Assembly: GCA_002104945.1 (NCBI GenBank) | Contig: MCFH01000018.1 | Location: 186,001 to 250,000 of the forward strand | Length of the DNA: 64,000 bases | Direction: 5' to 3' | From: Piromyces finnis | Lineage: Eukaryota; Neocallimastigomycota; Neocallimastigomycetes; Neocallimastigales; Neocallimastigaceae | Shown: piece after piece, positions 1 to 13,200 of the stretch | Layout of the letters: each line of letters starts with the position of its first letter | Numbering within the stretch: the first letter of the stretch is position 1 | Notes under the pieces: model-generated | What the model saw: the letters and a program-made list of their open reading frames with translations, nothing else | Told to the model about the DNA's origin: nothing | Databases searched by the model: none | Program-made: the position numbers and the translations under genes

Positions 1-1190
1 AACGTAAAAGACTTGATGAAAAAATAATGGAAGGACCAAATGATGTTAAAAATGAATGGAAAAAAATTCAACAATCTTTAGATGGAAGTAACCAAAACAA
101 TAATATAGCATTAAAGATATATGAATTAAATAAAAGCTTCAATATCACCATTGAAGAAATGAGAAAAAGAAATAAAAAGAATAAAGAAAGTAAGGATGGT
201 AAAGAAAATAATAAGAATGAAAAAAGTGCTTTCCAAAGAATGGATGATAGAGTTACTTTTGATAAAGCTACTAAAAAATATAACAATCGCATCGTTGATG
301 ATGTCACTTTCGGAGTAAATGTTGGTGAATGTCTAGGTCTTTTAGGTCCAAATGGTGCTGGTAAAACTACTTCTATTTCAATGATTACTGGTATTTTATC
401 TCACACTCACGGAAAAATTGTCTATGGAAACCATGATTTAAATGAAACAAAAATTAGTGATTTATCATTAGGTTATTGTTCTCAGCATGATTCCCTCTGG
501 AAATTACTTACTGTAAAAGAAACTATTCAATTCTATCTTAATATTTGTGGATACCCAAAAAAGGATATTCCTCATTTCACTAAAGCTTTAACCGAGGCTT
601 GTGGTATAGAGATTCATAGAAACAAAAAGGTCAGAGAAATTAGTGGTGGTACAAAGCGTAAGCTTTCATTAATTATTGCTATATGTTCCTCACCAAATTA
701 CCTTATTCTAGATGAACCAAGTGCTGGTATGGATCCATTTACTCGTCGTTACATGTGGAAGCTTATTACTGAATTAAAGAATTCTCGTGAAACTGCTACT
801 ATATTAACTACTCACTCTACTGAAGAAGCTGAAGCACTCTGTGATCGTATTGCTATTTTAATTAAAGGACGTTTAGTTTGTATTGATACTCCAAGAAGTA
901 TTAAGATGAATCATAATAATTGTTATACACTCGAAGTTTTCACTGATCATCCAGAACAATTTGAAAAGGAAGTTGTTAAGAATTGTAATCTTTTTGGTCC
1001 AGGTGAAACCTATGAATTAGAATCCTTTATTAATTACCAAAAGTACACAGTTACTATGAAAATTGAAAATATTGCTAATGTCTTTTCTGTTATGGAAGAA
1101 GCTAAAGAAAATGGTATTGTAAAACAATACAACTTTGGACAATATTCTCTTGAACAAGTTTTTATTAATTTTGTCAATAATACCAAATAA
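1..1190 (+). CDS. ABCA-type ABC transporter, C-terminal part (5' end outside window)
   Basis: The reading frame is already open at base 3 and runs to a stop at 1188-1190, so the Met codon at 27 is internal. The visible part is the cytosolic linker and second nucleotide-binding domain of a full-size ABC subfamily A transporter, which would move lipids or other amphiphiles using ATP. Visible motifs are Walker A GPNGAGKTT (near base 350), the signature SGGTKRKLSL (near 645), Walker B LILDEPSAGMDP (near 703) and the switch histidine in TTHSTEEAEALCD. The C-terminal regulatory segment ends in QYSLEQVFINF. The protein is strikingly similar over its whole visible length to the end of the downstream gene (stop at 10225), so the two are tandem paralogues. 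Family call is firm; substrate is unknown. Confidence 0.93.
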   Translation, partial: RKRLDEKIMEGPNDVKNEWKKIQQSLDGSNQNNNIALKIYELNKSFNITIEEMRKRNKKNKESKDGKENNKNEKSAFQRMDDRVTFDKATKKYNNRIVDDVTFGVNVGECLGLLGPNGAGKTTSISMITGILSHTHGKIVYGNHDLNETKISDLSLGYCSQHDSLWKLLTVKETIQFYLNICGYPKKDIPHFTKALTEACGIEIHRNKKVREISGGTKRKLSLIIAICSSPNYLILDEPSAGMDPFTRRYMWKLITELKNSRETATILTTHSTEEAEALCDRIAILIKGRLVCIDTPRSIKMNHNNCYTLEVFTDHPEQFEKEVVKNCNLFGPGETYELESFINYQKYTVTMKIENIANVFSVMEEAKENGIVKQYNFGQYSLEQVFINFVNNTK

Positions 1191-1640
1191 ATCTCAAAAT
1201 CTCACGTTTTAATTAAACTATAAAAGAAAACAATAAATAAAAAAAAAGTACTTTAAAATATAATAATAAGCATAAAAATTTTTTAATATTTTAGTATAAA
1301 ATAATACAAAAATAAATTAAAATTAGGAATTAAAAAAAAAAAAAAAAAAACTAAAAATTTTATAAAATAAAATAGAAAATAAAATAGAAAATATTTTTTT
1401 TATGTTTTTGCTTTATTCTGTGTGTGTAATCTCAATTATATATAAAAAGAAAAGTAATATTGGTAATTTATCTATAATATTACCAAAATATATGTTTCAA
1501 AAATTTTTTTTACATAGTACATCAGTTAAAAAAAAAAAAAAAAATATCCTTTGAAATAATTCTAAATAATACATTTATATAAAAAAAAATTTTTTTTTTT
1601 TTTTATTATTAAAACAAAAACACAAAAAATATATAAATAA
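1191..1640. other. AT-rich intergenic spacer
   Basis: This stretch is the 3' flank of the truncated ABCA gene. It holds A and T homopolymers (for example near 1330, 1530 and 1585) and no convincing coding frame. Polyadenylation must fall here, but the sequence is too A-rich to single out a site. Confidence 0.6.
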
Positions 1641-2770
1641 AAGACTGTATGCTTTAACAAGGTATTTGAGGATTCCAATACTTTCAGGAATTTGTGCTGC
1701 GCAACAAGTGAAATACTATGTTAAATGGAGAAAATTAAATTGTATTATTAAAGAACTCGTCCGATCTATTCTTCCCATATCTCTTGGGCCAAAAAAATCT
1801 TGTTCACTACCTAAGAAACTTATTAAAATAAATATTAAAAGTACTAAAGATATTAGAGAACATGATTGGAAAAATAGTAGCCTAAATAATGGAAGTAAAA
1901 CCCTCAGATATGCTAACAAAAAATTCCTTATGAATTCAAATCGGTTAATGCCTATTGATCTCAACAAACCTCACATAAACTTAGGAATTACTTAGATTAT
2001 TTGTATTCGATGCGATTATGAAAATACTACCAGAACTGCTATTGCCAGTAATAGAGTTACTCCTAATTGCTCTCGTGTCTGTCCATGTTGCAGATATGAT
2101 GAACAATCTTTTTATCATTAGATTTTAGAATGTTCTGCATTCTCTGAATATAGAACTTCTTCATTTAGCTTTCTTGACGATCATTTTACCCTTTTTCACA
2201 ATAAATATAAAAAAAACCAATTCATCACTTACTTACTCAATTTATAATTATATTTTTATGTTCCTTCATGGTGGAACTTTAGCTTAGGATGAGCTACAAA
2301 TCGATAAAGCGGAACAAAGACATTTGAATGAACAGCTTTACAGTTCATCGGGGTCTCATATTCCATATGTAGAAGGTCTCGCGGCTTTTCTTACTAAAAT
2401 AATCCATATCATTGGCTAGCTTAATGGACCTTTTTTTTTTTGATAAGTTTTAATAAAACACCTAACGTCATCAAGAGCGAAGTCGTACTGATAATAGCAA
2501 AAGAACATTCCTAATGTTCCGTACACAGGGTTCAATGTTAGTATTTCTTCGAATGAAAACATTATGAACTAATAGGAAAGTTTAGTGAACATCACGCTAT
2601 CATATCTGATGTTATTTCTCTTTTTTATTTCATTTAATTTATTAGATAGGGATCAATCCCACACAGTACAAATTGCAAAGTTCATTGAACTCTTAAGCAT
2701 CTTTATAATTATTTTATTTAAATTTTATATTTATATTTATATATATATTATTATTTTTATTATATCAATA
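1641..2770 (+). pseudogene. 5'-truncated, decayed LINE (non-LTR retrotransposon) copy
   Basis: Conceptual translation from about 1641 resembles the C-terminal third of the intact LINE protein encoded at 14791-19413 (-). One segment reads YLRIPILSGICAAQQVKYYV against DLNIPPLSAKCALAQVRCFN in the intact copy. Further on, VCPCCRYDEQSFYH matches the CCHC-like zinc-knuckle region, and after 2260 FLHGGTLA...PYVEGLAAFLTKI matches the extreme C terminus. Several in-frame stops break it (near 1995, 2118, 2247 and 2286). From about 2330 it is nearly collinear with the minus-strand copy at 14142-14541, including the 3' untranslated end and a TA/ATT-rich tail near 2720-2770. The copy is therefore 5'-truncated and dead, and belongs to a different subfamily from the intact element, with another 3' end. 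Confidence 0.85.
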
Positions 2771-3732
2771 TGTATTATCACCTAATATAATGTAATTTCA
2801 TAAATTAAATAAATACAAGTATATTCTTTTCTTAGCCTAAATATATATATATATAAAAGAAAAATTAATAATATTCAACATGGCTTACTAAATTTAAAAA
2901 CAATTTTAAAAGTTTTAATAATACATGTATTCAAGATAATTTTGGTCATTTAACTAACAGCAAGAATATTAAAATATGGAGTATAATGTTGTTTACTATT
3001 TAGCTTTAACATTTTTAAGATAAAGCTCTTATGGTAAAATATGAAAATTAGTATATGATAAATACAAAAATTATAATGGACATAGAAGTAATGTATCTAA
3101 AACGGGCATACATTATGTCAATGAATCTAAATGAAATTTTCTTGTAATTAACACAATATTAAAGCCAATTATTTATATTTATAAAAAATATGGATTCAAT
3201 GAACAATTACAAGTAGGTTTTATTGAAGAGTTGATATTGCTTATAAAAAAAATTTATAAGTAATAAAAATATATGTATAGTAATATGTAATTATTAAATG
3301 TCTGTTATCAATGATTATATAAAAAAAATATTAGGAAGATGAAGAAAATAAAATTAAAAAATAAATAAACAGTTTTAATAAATTTTGTTAAAACTAATAT
3401 AAACTAATTAGTAAAGAATTTTAAAATATTCTATTTTAGTTTAAAATGAACCATTCACATTAAAAAAATTTTATGAATCATTTTTGTAATAAAGTTTAAA
3501 AAGATTTTGGGGGTAATCTTAAATTTTTAGAAATTCTTTGTTGAACATTTAAATTAATATCAATAATTACATAATGATGAATATTATTTATATATAAATG
3601 ATAGATTATTTTTAATATATATTTCAATGAGTTTATTAAAATATAATTGTTAAAAAAAAATGTATTATACAATAAAATTATAAAAATATTTCTATTTCTA
3701 TTTCATTTCAAGTAAAAAAATAGAAAACGATA

Positions 3733-3793
<61 letters not shown>

Positions 3794-4624
3794 ACTATCT
3801 TGATAAAATAATGATAAAAAAATTTTTTTTTCATTTTTCATATATAAAAAAATAGGAATATATTAAATCTTGTTCTAGATTTAATTTATGTCTAACCTTT
3901 TTTGTGTAATTATATTTCATGTTACACAAATTATTATATGTTTTATATTTCTAACATAATTATATTAAAATATTCCTAAAATGTAAATTTCTGTATTAAA
4001 AATTGATAAAAAATTAAAAAAATATTTCTTAATTAATATTTAATTAAAAAAGCTCACCAAACAAAAAAAAACTTTATTAACTAATAAAAAGATTAAATAA
4101 TAAAAAAAAAAGATTAAAAAGCTAATTTAATAATAAAAAAAATTAAAGATTATTCTAATAAAAAAAAATATAAAGATGTATTATTAAAGAGCTTTCTTAT
4201 TATCATTAATCAATTTACAACCAATTAAAAAAAAATATTATTATTATTATTATTATTATTTTCTTCTTTTTCTTAATCTTAAATTTATTAAAATAATAAT
4301 ATTTATTTTTAATTTATTATTTTTTAAATTAATTAACATGAAATGAAAATTATTAATAAAAGAAAAAAGAAACATTATATAGAAAAAATATAATAAAAAC
4401 ATAAATTAATTAAATAAAATGAGCAAATAGTCATAGAATCAATATTTCATTTGAATTTTCACAATATAAATAGAAATATAAAACATAGAATATAAAATAT
4501 AAAATATAAAGCAAAATAATAATATAGAAAATTTATTATTAAAAATAATAACTTAAATATAAAAAATACCCAATAAAAAAGAAAAAGAAATATATAAAAT
4601 AATTATAATATAGTAATATATAAA
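2771..4624. other. AT-rich spacer upstream of the full-length ABCA gene
   Basis: It holds an (ATT)n tract at about 3737-3792, a shorter one near 4231-4261, and many A/T homopolymers. Bases 3040-3240 are slightly richer in C and G and may be an old coding relic, but no frame stays open. The A-rich stretch just before 4625 fits the 5' leader of the next gene. Confidence 0.55.
3737..3792. repeat. (ATT)n microsatellite
   Basis: About 18 uninterrupted ATT units. Confidence 0.9.
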
Positions 4625-7600
4625 ATGACGTACAAACAATTAAAAGTATTATTATGGCGAAATGTAATATTGAAAAAAAGAAGTATAATTTCAACATTAT
4701 TAGAAATTATATTGCCAACAATATTCATTTTCTTTTTAGGTATTTATAAATAATAAAATTTATGAGAATTATTAAAAATTATATAAAACTATAAAATTAC
4801 TGAGAATTAAAAAAAATATTTCATTTATTAATTTATATATTAATTATTAGCAATGAGTACTTCAAATCATGAAGAAAAATATATTATAAATCCTATTGAA
4901 AATGAAACACCAAATTCTTATGAGAATGCTGATGTTTTTTATGATTATTACACTGGTTTACCAACTTTTGATTTTATATTTTCTTCAGATTTTAATAAGG
5001 AAAAACAAGATTTATTTTTATACAATTTTATAAATAATAAATTTTTTAATAATAAAACTTTAATTGAAAATGATAATGAAATACTTAAAGAAAAATATTT
5101 CAATACATCTAAAATCTTTTTAGATAACCCACAATTCAATAGTAATATTACAAATAAATATAATTTAAAAAATCTTATTGCAATTAATAATTTTAATGAT
5201 AAAAAGTATGAAAATAAAATAATAAATTTTTACAATGTAAAAAATATTAAAAATGAAAGTAAAGAATATAAAATTGTTGTTTCTCCAGATGAAAATAGTA
5301 TGATTCAAAACTTTCAAAATAATACAGATATATATAAATTTTTTTATAATAGAAATTACTTTGGTATTGTTTTTAATTCCTTAACTAAATATTCAATCAG
5401 CTTTTATAATGAAAAATCGGATGAATTAGAAAATTCCTTAAAAGTAGAAGATAATATTAATGATGATGATGATGATGATGATGATGATATAAGGTATAAT
5501 GATGTTGAAGACGCTTTTGACGAAATCTTAAAAATCAATAATAAAATTGTTCGTAAGTCCTATCACAAACTAGGTATCGTACAAGCTCTCGTCAATAATG
5601 CAATATTTAAAACCTTAACCAACACAACAAATAATTCACAAAATATACATATTTATAGTAAAACTATGGATAGTTTGGGAATATCTACAAAATTTAAAAC
5701 AAATATTATACATAATGATGTTCCCTTTGTAATGTTATTCTTTTATATCCCATGCATTTGTTCTTTACTTAATCACTTAGTTATTGAAAAGGAATCAAGA
5801 ATTAAAGAATCTTTAGTAATTATCGGCTTAAAAAGATCAACTTTCTGGATATCATGGGGAATAATTTATGGTGTAATTGTAATAATTACTTCAATAATTG
5901 TTACAACCGCAATGTATATATCAAATTTATTTATACATGTTCATTGGAGTATTACAATTTTTATATTGATTACTTATGGATTAACTTGTTGTTGTATTTC
6001 ATTTATTTTATCTACATTATTGAAAAAATCAAAAACAGCAAATGTTGTTGGAGTAATGGTTATTATAACTTTTTTTCTTATATATTTATTATTTTTCGTC
6101 ATTCGTACAAAAGAAATAATTTGGATTCTCAACTGTTTAATTTCACCATTCTGTTTTCTTTCAATTTTCACAAAAATTATTGATATGGAAAAAGAACATC
6201 ATAGTATAACACTTGGTGATGTATTTACAGACGAATATCTTTCTAAAAATTTTTCTGCTTTAGTATTTATACTTGTTTTGTACTTCATTATGGCCCTCTA
6301 TTTGGATATGGTTTTACCTCAAGGAAATAATATTTACAAAAAATGGCATTTTTTCGTTACAGATATTTTTCATAATAAAAATAAAAAACTTGATAAAAAC
6401 GTATATAATAGAAACTATAATAATCCATTTGTTCAAAATGATCCTGGAAATTTAAATCGAGCTGTTGAAGTTTGTAACATTGGAAAGAGGTTTAAAGTTA
6501 AAAATGAAAAATATGAAGTTTTAAATAATATTAGCTTTAATGCATATTACGATGAAATATTTGCTATTTTAGGGCATAATGGTGCAGGTAAAACAACATT
6601 AATGAATATAATGACAGGTATTCAATCTGCTTCTCATGGAAAAGTATTCTACGATAATATTCCAATATCGGGGAATGAAACAGAAATTTGTAAACAATTT
6701 GGATATTGTCCTCAATTTAATGCGTTTAACGATAGTTTAACAGTAGGTGAACATGTAAAACTCTATGCAGGCATTAAAGAAATAAATGTTAATGTTAAAG
6801 ATATACTTAAAAAGATTGATTTGATAGAAAAGAAAGATAACTACCCAATACAACTTAGTGGTGGTCAAAAAAGAAAACTTTCTGTCATTTTGGCACTCTT
6901 GGGCAGTCCAAAATTCGTATTTTTGGATGAGCCTACAACAGGTCTAGATCCATATTCACGTAAAAAGGTTTGGGAACTTTTAATAGAGAATAAAAAAGGA
7001 TGTGTTACCTTTATTACAACACATTATATGGATGAAGCAGACTTTTTATCTGATAGAAAAATGATTATCTCTAATGGGGATATTACATGTTTAGGTACAA
7101 GTCTTTTCTTAAAAAATATATTTAATATGAATTATTCACTTGATATTCAATCTATTGATGATAAAGATGTTAGTCTTGTTGATAACCTAATTAAAAATAT
7201 AAACCAAAATTTCCTTAAATCCAAAAAAACAGCAAAAACTAATATTGAGGTAACTGATGATAAAAATGGTGTATCAAAAGAATGTTATATTACTACATAT
7301 TTATTACCAATGACATATTCAAAATCCTTTAAAGACATTTTTAAAGAATTAAATCTTCTAATCAAAGACGAAAATAATAGTATTGAAAACTATTCATTAA
7401 CAGCCCCAACATTAGAAGAAATTTTCATTCGATTAGAAAGTCATGATCCAAATAACAGAAAGCTTCAAAGAATAATGAATAAATCCACAGTCTATATTAA
7501 CGTGGAAAATGAAAATTTACAAACCATTGATCAAATATTAAATAAAAAAACAAAATATCAACCAAATGCTATTCATCAAATATGGACAATAATAAAACTT

Positions 7601-10225
7601 AGAATAAAATTATTCTTAAAAAATAAGATATTTGTCATTGTTTATACACTATTACCCTTTTTAATTATTATTTCATGTGTATTTATTGAAAAAAAAATAA
7701 TTAGTGAAATCATTGACCCTCAAACATTTAATTCTTTAGATATAAAGCCTTCAATTTATAATAAAGCCCAATGGTTTAAAAGTTCATTATCTTCAGGGCA
7801 AGCATCAGATATTATTAATATTATTGAAAAACAATCTAAATTGCCTTTTAAAGCTATTGATTATAACAATACACTTACAATTTCTTCTAAGAAATTAACA
7901 TCTGATTTAAATTATATCGGTGGTTTTGAGGGTATTGGAAACGGTCAAGATTTACAATTTACAATTTATAAAAACACTACATATTCATACACAGAATCTA
8001 TTGCTGTTAATCTTCTCTATAATGCCCTTCTTAATTATCATCATTTAAATGAAACCATTTCAGTTTCTTTCAAACCATTTTCCTATGATATTATGAAATC
8101 ATTATATAATAATGATAACATTATTGAAATGTTAAATATTTTACCAGAATTAATGAAATCGTTATTAGAACCAATTCTTCTTACAGCAATTTCAATGGCT
8201 ATCTCTCTTTCCATATCAATTTTTGGACCTTTAACAGTAAAAGAAAGAGAAAATGGTATTACACATCAACTCTTTTTGAATGGTACAAAACCAATAAATT
8301 ATTGGTACGCCGTAATAATTAGTGATTCTATTTGTGTTATAGTACCTATATTTCTTATTTCGATTGTATGTTTCATTGAAGGTATTAGTATTTTTAAAAT
8401 TAATATGATTGCATACACACTATTTATGACAATCATTTGGACGGTGGCTAGTTTGTTACATCAATATATTCTTTGTCATTTCTTTAAAAGATATGAAAGA
8501 GTATCAACTTTATCTATTATCATAAATCCAGTTTTATGTATCATTGTCAGTATCTGCTCAGTTTTAGTATTAATAGCTTCAATAAATGAATCTTATATTA
8601 AGGATAAAACATTAATTGAAAATCTTTCAATTAGACACCTGATATTTTCTGCTATTATTCTTATATTATATACACCAGTAAGTATTGTTATTATATTTAT
8701 GAAGTTTACAATATCTATCATAAATAAAAAGATCAGCCTGGATAAATCTCAAATAATGGAATATCTTAACACAAAAGAAGTATTGGACATTCAAGCAAAT
8801 AAGGATTTATCACAACAAGAAAAAAGGAATATGATAGGGAAAATATATTCAGAAAAAGCAACACCACCGCTTTTTAATGTACTTTTAGAAAATTACTCCC
8901 TAATATTGGCTGTAGTTATTATTCTATTATTAATACTTATTTTTGCTTACATTCTTTTCTTCCTTGAAAGGAAAAAAGAAAAGCATCACAAGAGAAATAA
9001 AGACTATTTACCAGCTGAACGGGAACTTCTCGATAAAAAATTAGAGGAAGGTCCAAAAGATGTCTATAACGAATGGAAAAGAATAAAACAAGATTTGAAT
9101 AATAAGCATTCTAATAATAATAATATTGCTATGAAAATTTTTGAATTAAATAAAGATTTCAAAATACCCATAAGCAAAATACAAAAAAGAAAGAAAGACA
9201 ACAAAAAGAATGAAAATAAAAAAGGATTACTCATTCATCATAACAATACTACCGATAAAGGAGAAATGGATAATAGATATATTTATGATAAAAAAACTAA
9301 AAGTTATATTTACAGGGCAATTGATGATATATCCTATGGGGTTAATGAAGGTGAATGTCTTGGTCTTTTAGGACCAAATGGTGCTGGTAAAACAACTACT
9401 ATTTCTATGATTACAGGCCTCTTATCTCACACTCATGGTTCCATTAAATATGGAGATAAAGATTTAAATGATAGTGACTTATCAAAACTATCTTTAGGTT
9501 ATTGTTCCCAAATTGATGCTCTTTGGAAACCATTAATGGTAAAAGAAACCATTGAATTTTATCTAAACATTTGTGGATACCCTGTAGAAGACATTCCTCA
9601 ATACACTAAAACCCTAACTGAAATTTGTGGTATAGAAAAGCATATCAATAAAAGAGTGAGTGCTATTAGCGGTGGTACTAAACGTAAACTTTCTTTAATT
9701 ATTGCTATATGTTCCTCGCCAAAATATCTTATTCTTGATGAGCCTAGTGCTGGTATGGATCCATTTACTCGTCGTTATATATGGAAAGTTATTACTCAAT
9801 TAAAGAAAACTCATGAAATAGCTTCAATTTTAACTACTCACTCCACAGAAGAAGCCGAAGCTCTCTGTGAACGTATTGCTATTTTAATTAAGGGACGATT
9901 AGTCTGTGTTGATTCTCCAAGAAGTATTAAAATGAATCATTGTAATAGTTATACCCTTGAAGTTTTTACCATTCATCCAAAACAATTTGAAGAATTCGTT
10001 CGTAAAAATAATATTTTTGGATTAGGTCCAAATGAAAAGTATACTTTGGAAACCTCAATTAGTTATCAAAAATATTATGTTGAAATGAAAACAGAAAATA
10101 TTCCAGATGTATTTTCTTTTATGGAAAAAGCGAAAGAAAAATATTTGATCAGTCAATATAATTTTGGACAATATTCTTTAGAACAAATCTTTATAAATTA
10201 TATTAACAATTCCAAGTATAATTAA
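4625..10225 (+). CDS. Full-length ABCA-type ABC transporter, 2 exons, 1829 aa
   Basis: Exons are 4625-4739 and 4851-10225. The split codon GCA joins in frame and the intron ends in TTAG. Exon 1 supplies the typical ABCA start: a short cytosolic helix, basic residues, then TM1 (LLEIILPTIFIFFL). A large loop follows (about residues 40-330), with an Asp run encoded by (GAT)n near 5461-5488. Next come a TM cluster (about 330-540) and NBD1 with GHNGAGKTT near residue 613, LSGGQKRKLS near 707 and FVFLDEPTTGLDP near 729. TMD2 with its own loop is followed by NBD2 with GPNGAGKTT near 1546, SGGTKRKLS near 1644 and LILDEPSAGMDP near 1664. All ATPase motifs are intact. ABCA proteins flip or export lipids at membranes; the substrate cannot be read here. 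It is a tandem paralogue of the gene ending at 1190. Confidence 0.94.
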
Positions 10226-13200
10226 AAAAAAAAAAGAAAAAAAAAGCAATCAATATTCATAACGCTGAAAACTCATTTAAAAAAATATAAATATATATTT
10301 GTTTAAAACTAATAATTACCAAATAGAAAAAAAATAATAATAATAATAAAAATAAAAATAAAAATTTATACTATACTATACTATACAATAGAAAAGTAGA
10401 AAAAAAAAAAAAAAAAAAAAATTATCTATTTTTATTTGTATAATATATAGAACATAGTATTGATATTCTACCAAGAATAGTTTAAATAAAGTAGAAATAA
10501 AAAAAAAAAGTTTAAAAAAAATAGAAATATTAAAAATAGAAAAAACCAAAATAATAATTAATAAACCAATGTAAAAACGTAAAAACATATTATCAAAAAG
10601 ATATCAATTTAAAAAAATAAATTAAATCAAAATTAGAATATAATAAATGTTTAAAAATTAAAAAAATAGTTTCACCAAGTTCACATAAAAAATTAATATT
10701 AACACATATAATATTTCCTATTTTTACTTATCAAAACACTAAAAAAAATATTTAAAAAAAATAACATTTTTGTTTTTGTTTTTGTTTTTGTTTTGATTTG
10801 TTTTTTTATTTCATTTCATTTTTTATTTTTTTCTTTTTTTTATTTTACCATAGTTAATAATTACATAATATTTTTTATTTTGTGTAATAGATATAAAGTT
10901 TTATTATTATTTTGTTTTGTTTTCTTTTGTTTTATTTTTTTTAATTTGATTTATATATATTTCTAGAAAGGAATAAGATTATTTCGTTTTTATTTGTTTT
11001 CTTTTATTTTGGATTCATCTTTTTTTAATGAACAGTAAAAAAAAGAATGGAAAAATAAATATTTCTATTTATTTCTTCTTTCAAATTTTCTCCTTTCACA
11101 CAATCTATGGTAGACAGGGTCCAGAAGTCAGAACAGGTAGATTATACAATCCATAAATTCCAATAAAATATGATCTTCTTTTTATTATTCTATTATCCCC
11201 AAAAAAGAAATGAATTCCATTTTTTATATTTAGAGCAAAATCGCACTGTATCTTTTTTTTAGTTTTCTTTTGGTCTAAATAGAGCCCATCTTCTTTCAAT
11301 TAATTTATTGACTTTAAAAAGACTGAAGAAAAAAAGTAATTCGAGAAAATGTTTTCTATTTATACTTTTTTTTTTTGGAGCGTTATAAAAAAGAATTTAG
11401 ATAAATGAATATATTATCTTTAATAATTTAATAGCATTGTATTGATATTATTAATAATGAAAAGAAAAAAAAAATAATATTATAAATTAAACTTTTTTTT
11501 TTTACTTATTTATTTATTAAATAGAAAAAGATGAAAGTTGAATCATTTTATTATTTAATTTAAAAAATACAATAAACTACAATAATCAATAAATAATAAA
11601 TAATTGTTATTTTATTAAACTTTATTTATATTAATTTTTGCATATGGAAAAAAGTAGATAAAGAACAATTCACATATGCAATTTTAAAGTCATACTATTT
11701 TTATTATAAATAGACTTTTTTTCTATTATAATTACATTTATCCACATAATAAATTAATTTATTGTTAGTATGTTACACAATTGTATTAATATATTGTTTA
11801 TATACTAGAATAATAATGTAACTATGGTACAGAAAAAAATTTTCTTTTTTCATTTCTGTTTATAAATAAATATATTAAAAATTAAATTAAAAATTGTTCG
11901 AATTAATATAAATTTGTTTTTACAATATCAAAAAAGTAAAAGTAAAAGCCTAGGGAAATGAAAAAAAGCCAATAAAATTAAATTTATCATATTACAAAAA
12001 AAAATTTTTTTTTCTAATATTAAATCCAAATATTTAATTGTGATTAATGATGAATAATGATACATTGTGTAATAATATAATGTATTATATTGTATTATGT
12101 AATTATGTATGTATTGAATAGGTAATTGTATCATGGTAGGTGTAAAATTGCAAAGTTTTTACTAAAAACAACAGCAGTATAATAAACTAGATTAAAAAAA
12201 TAATAATAATAAAATATAATCATCCATAAAACAATTAAATTATAAAATAATTATAATTAATAATCTGATAATGACTTTTTCATTTTTTTTTTTTAACATA
12301 TTTAAAATACAAATAAATAAAATGTATAAAAAACTAAAAAAAAAAAAAAAAATAGTTTCTTTTTTTATTTTAAATATTAAAACTAATAGTTTAATAAACT
12401 TTTAGAATAGAAAATATATTTATGACTATATCATTTTTATTATCAAATATAGAAAATATATATTATAATTAAAAAAAAAAAAGTTGAGTAATTTTTTTTT
12501 TCAAACGTATTCATCATCACTTTCTATTAAAGAATTATTATTTTTAATTATAATGTTCTTTCTACATAATTTATAACATTCAAATTTAAAAAAAAAATGT
12601 TCATAAAATTGATAGCAATTTTTATTAAAAAAATTATTTACAAAAAATATATACTTTAGCAAACTATTTATTAGAAATAATAAAAAGTGTATAAAAATTT
12701 TATAAATTTTTTTTTTTTTTAATACAATTTATATATAACCTTTTATATTAACATATTAAGTATTACATAAAAATAGAATTTTGAACCACTATAGATACAG
12801 TACTACTTTTTTTTATTTTTTTTATTATTTATATTTTTATGTCTTTTGTTTTTTGCTTTTAAAAAATAAAAATAAAATAAAAAAAGAGAGAGACGCTTTT
12901 AATAATTTAAATTAATAAAAAAAAATATTGAATTAATATTAAATGTTTAATAATTATTAATTATTTTATATAAAATAAATAAAAAAAGCTATAATAAAAA
13001 ATATAAAAATTAATATTAGATTAAATAATATTATTTCTTTTTTTTTATTTATACTTTATTTGTGTAATAATTACCTTGGTAATATCAAATTAAAATACAC
13101 TAATAACCTAATCATACTTTTAATTTTTACTTAACAAAAAAATATTATAACTTTTTTATTTATTTTATATGAAATAATTAATAATTATATCAGTAATTAT

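Noticed and set aside
1716-1967. 83-codon minus-strand frame
   Set aside because: Antisense to the decayed LINE copy at 1641-2770.
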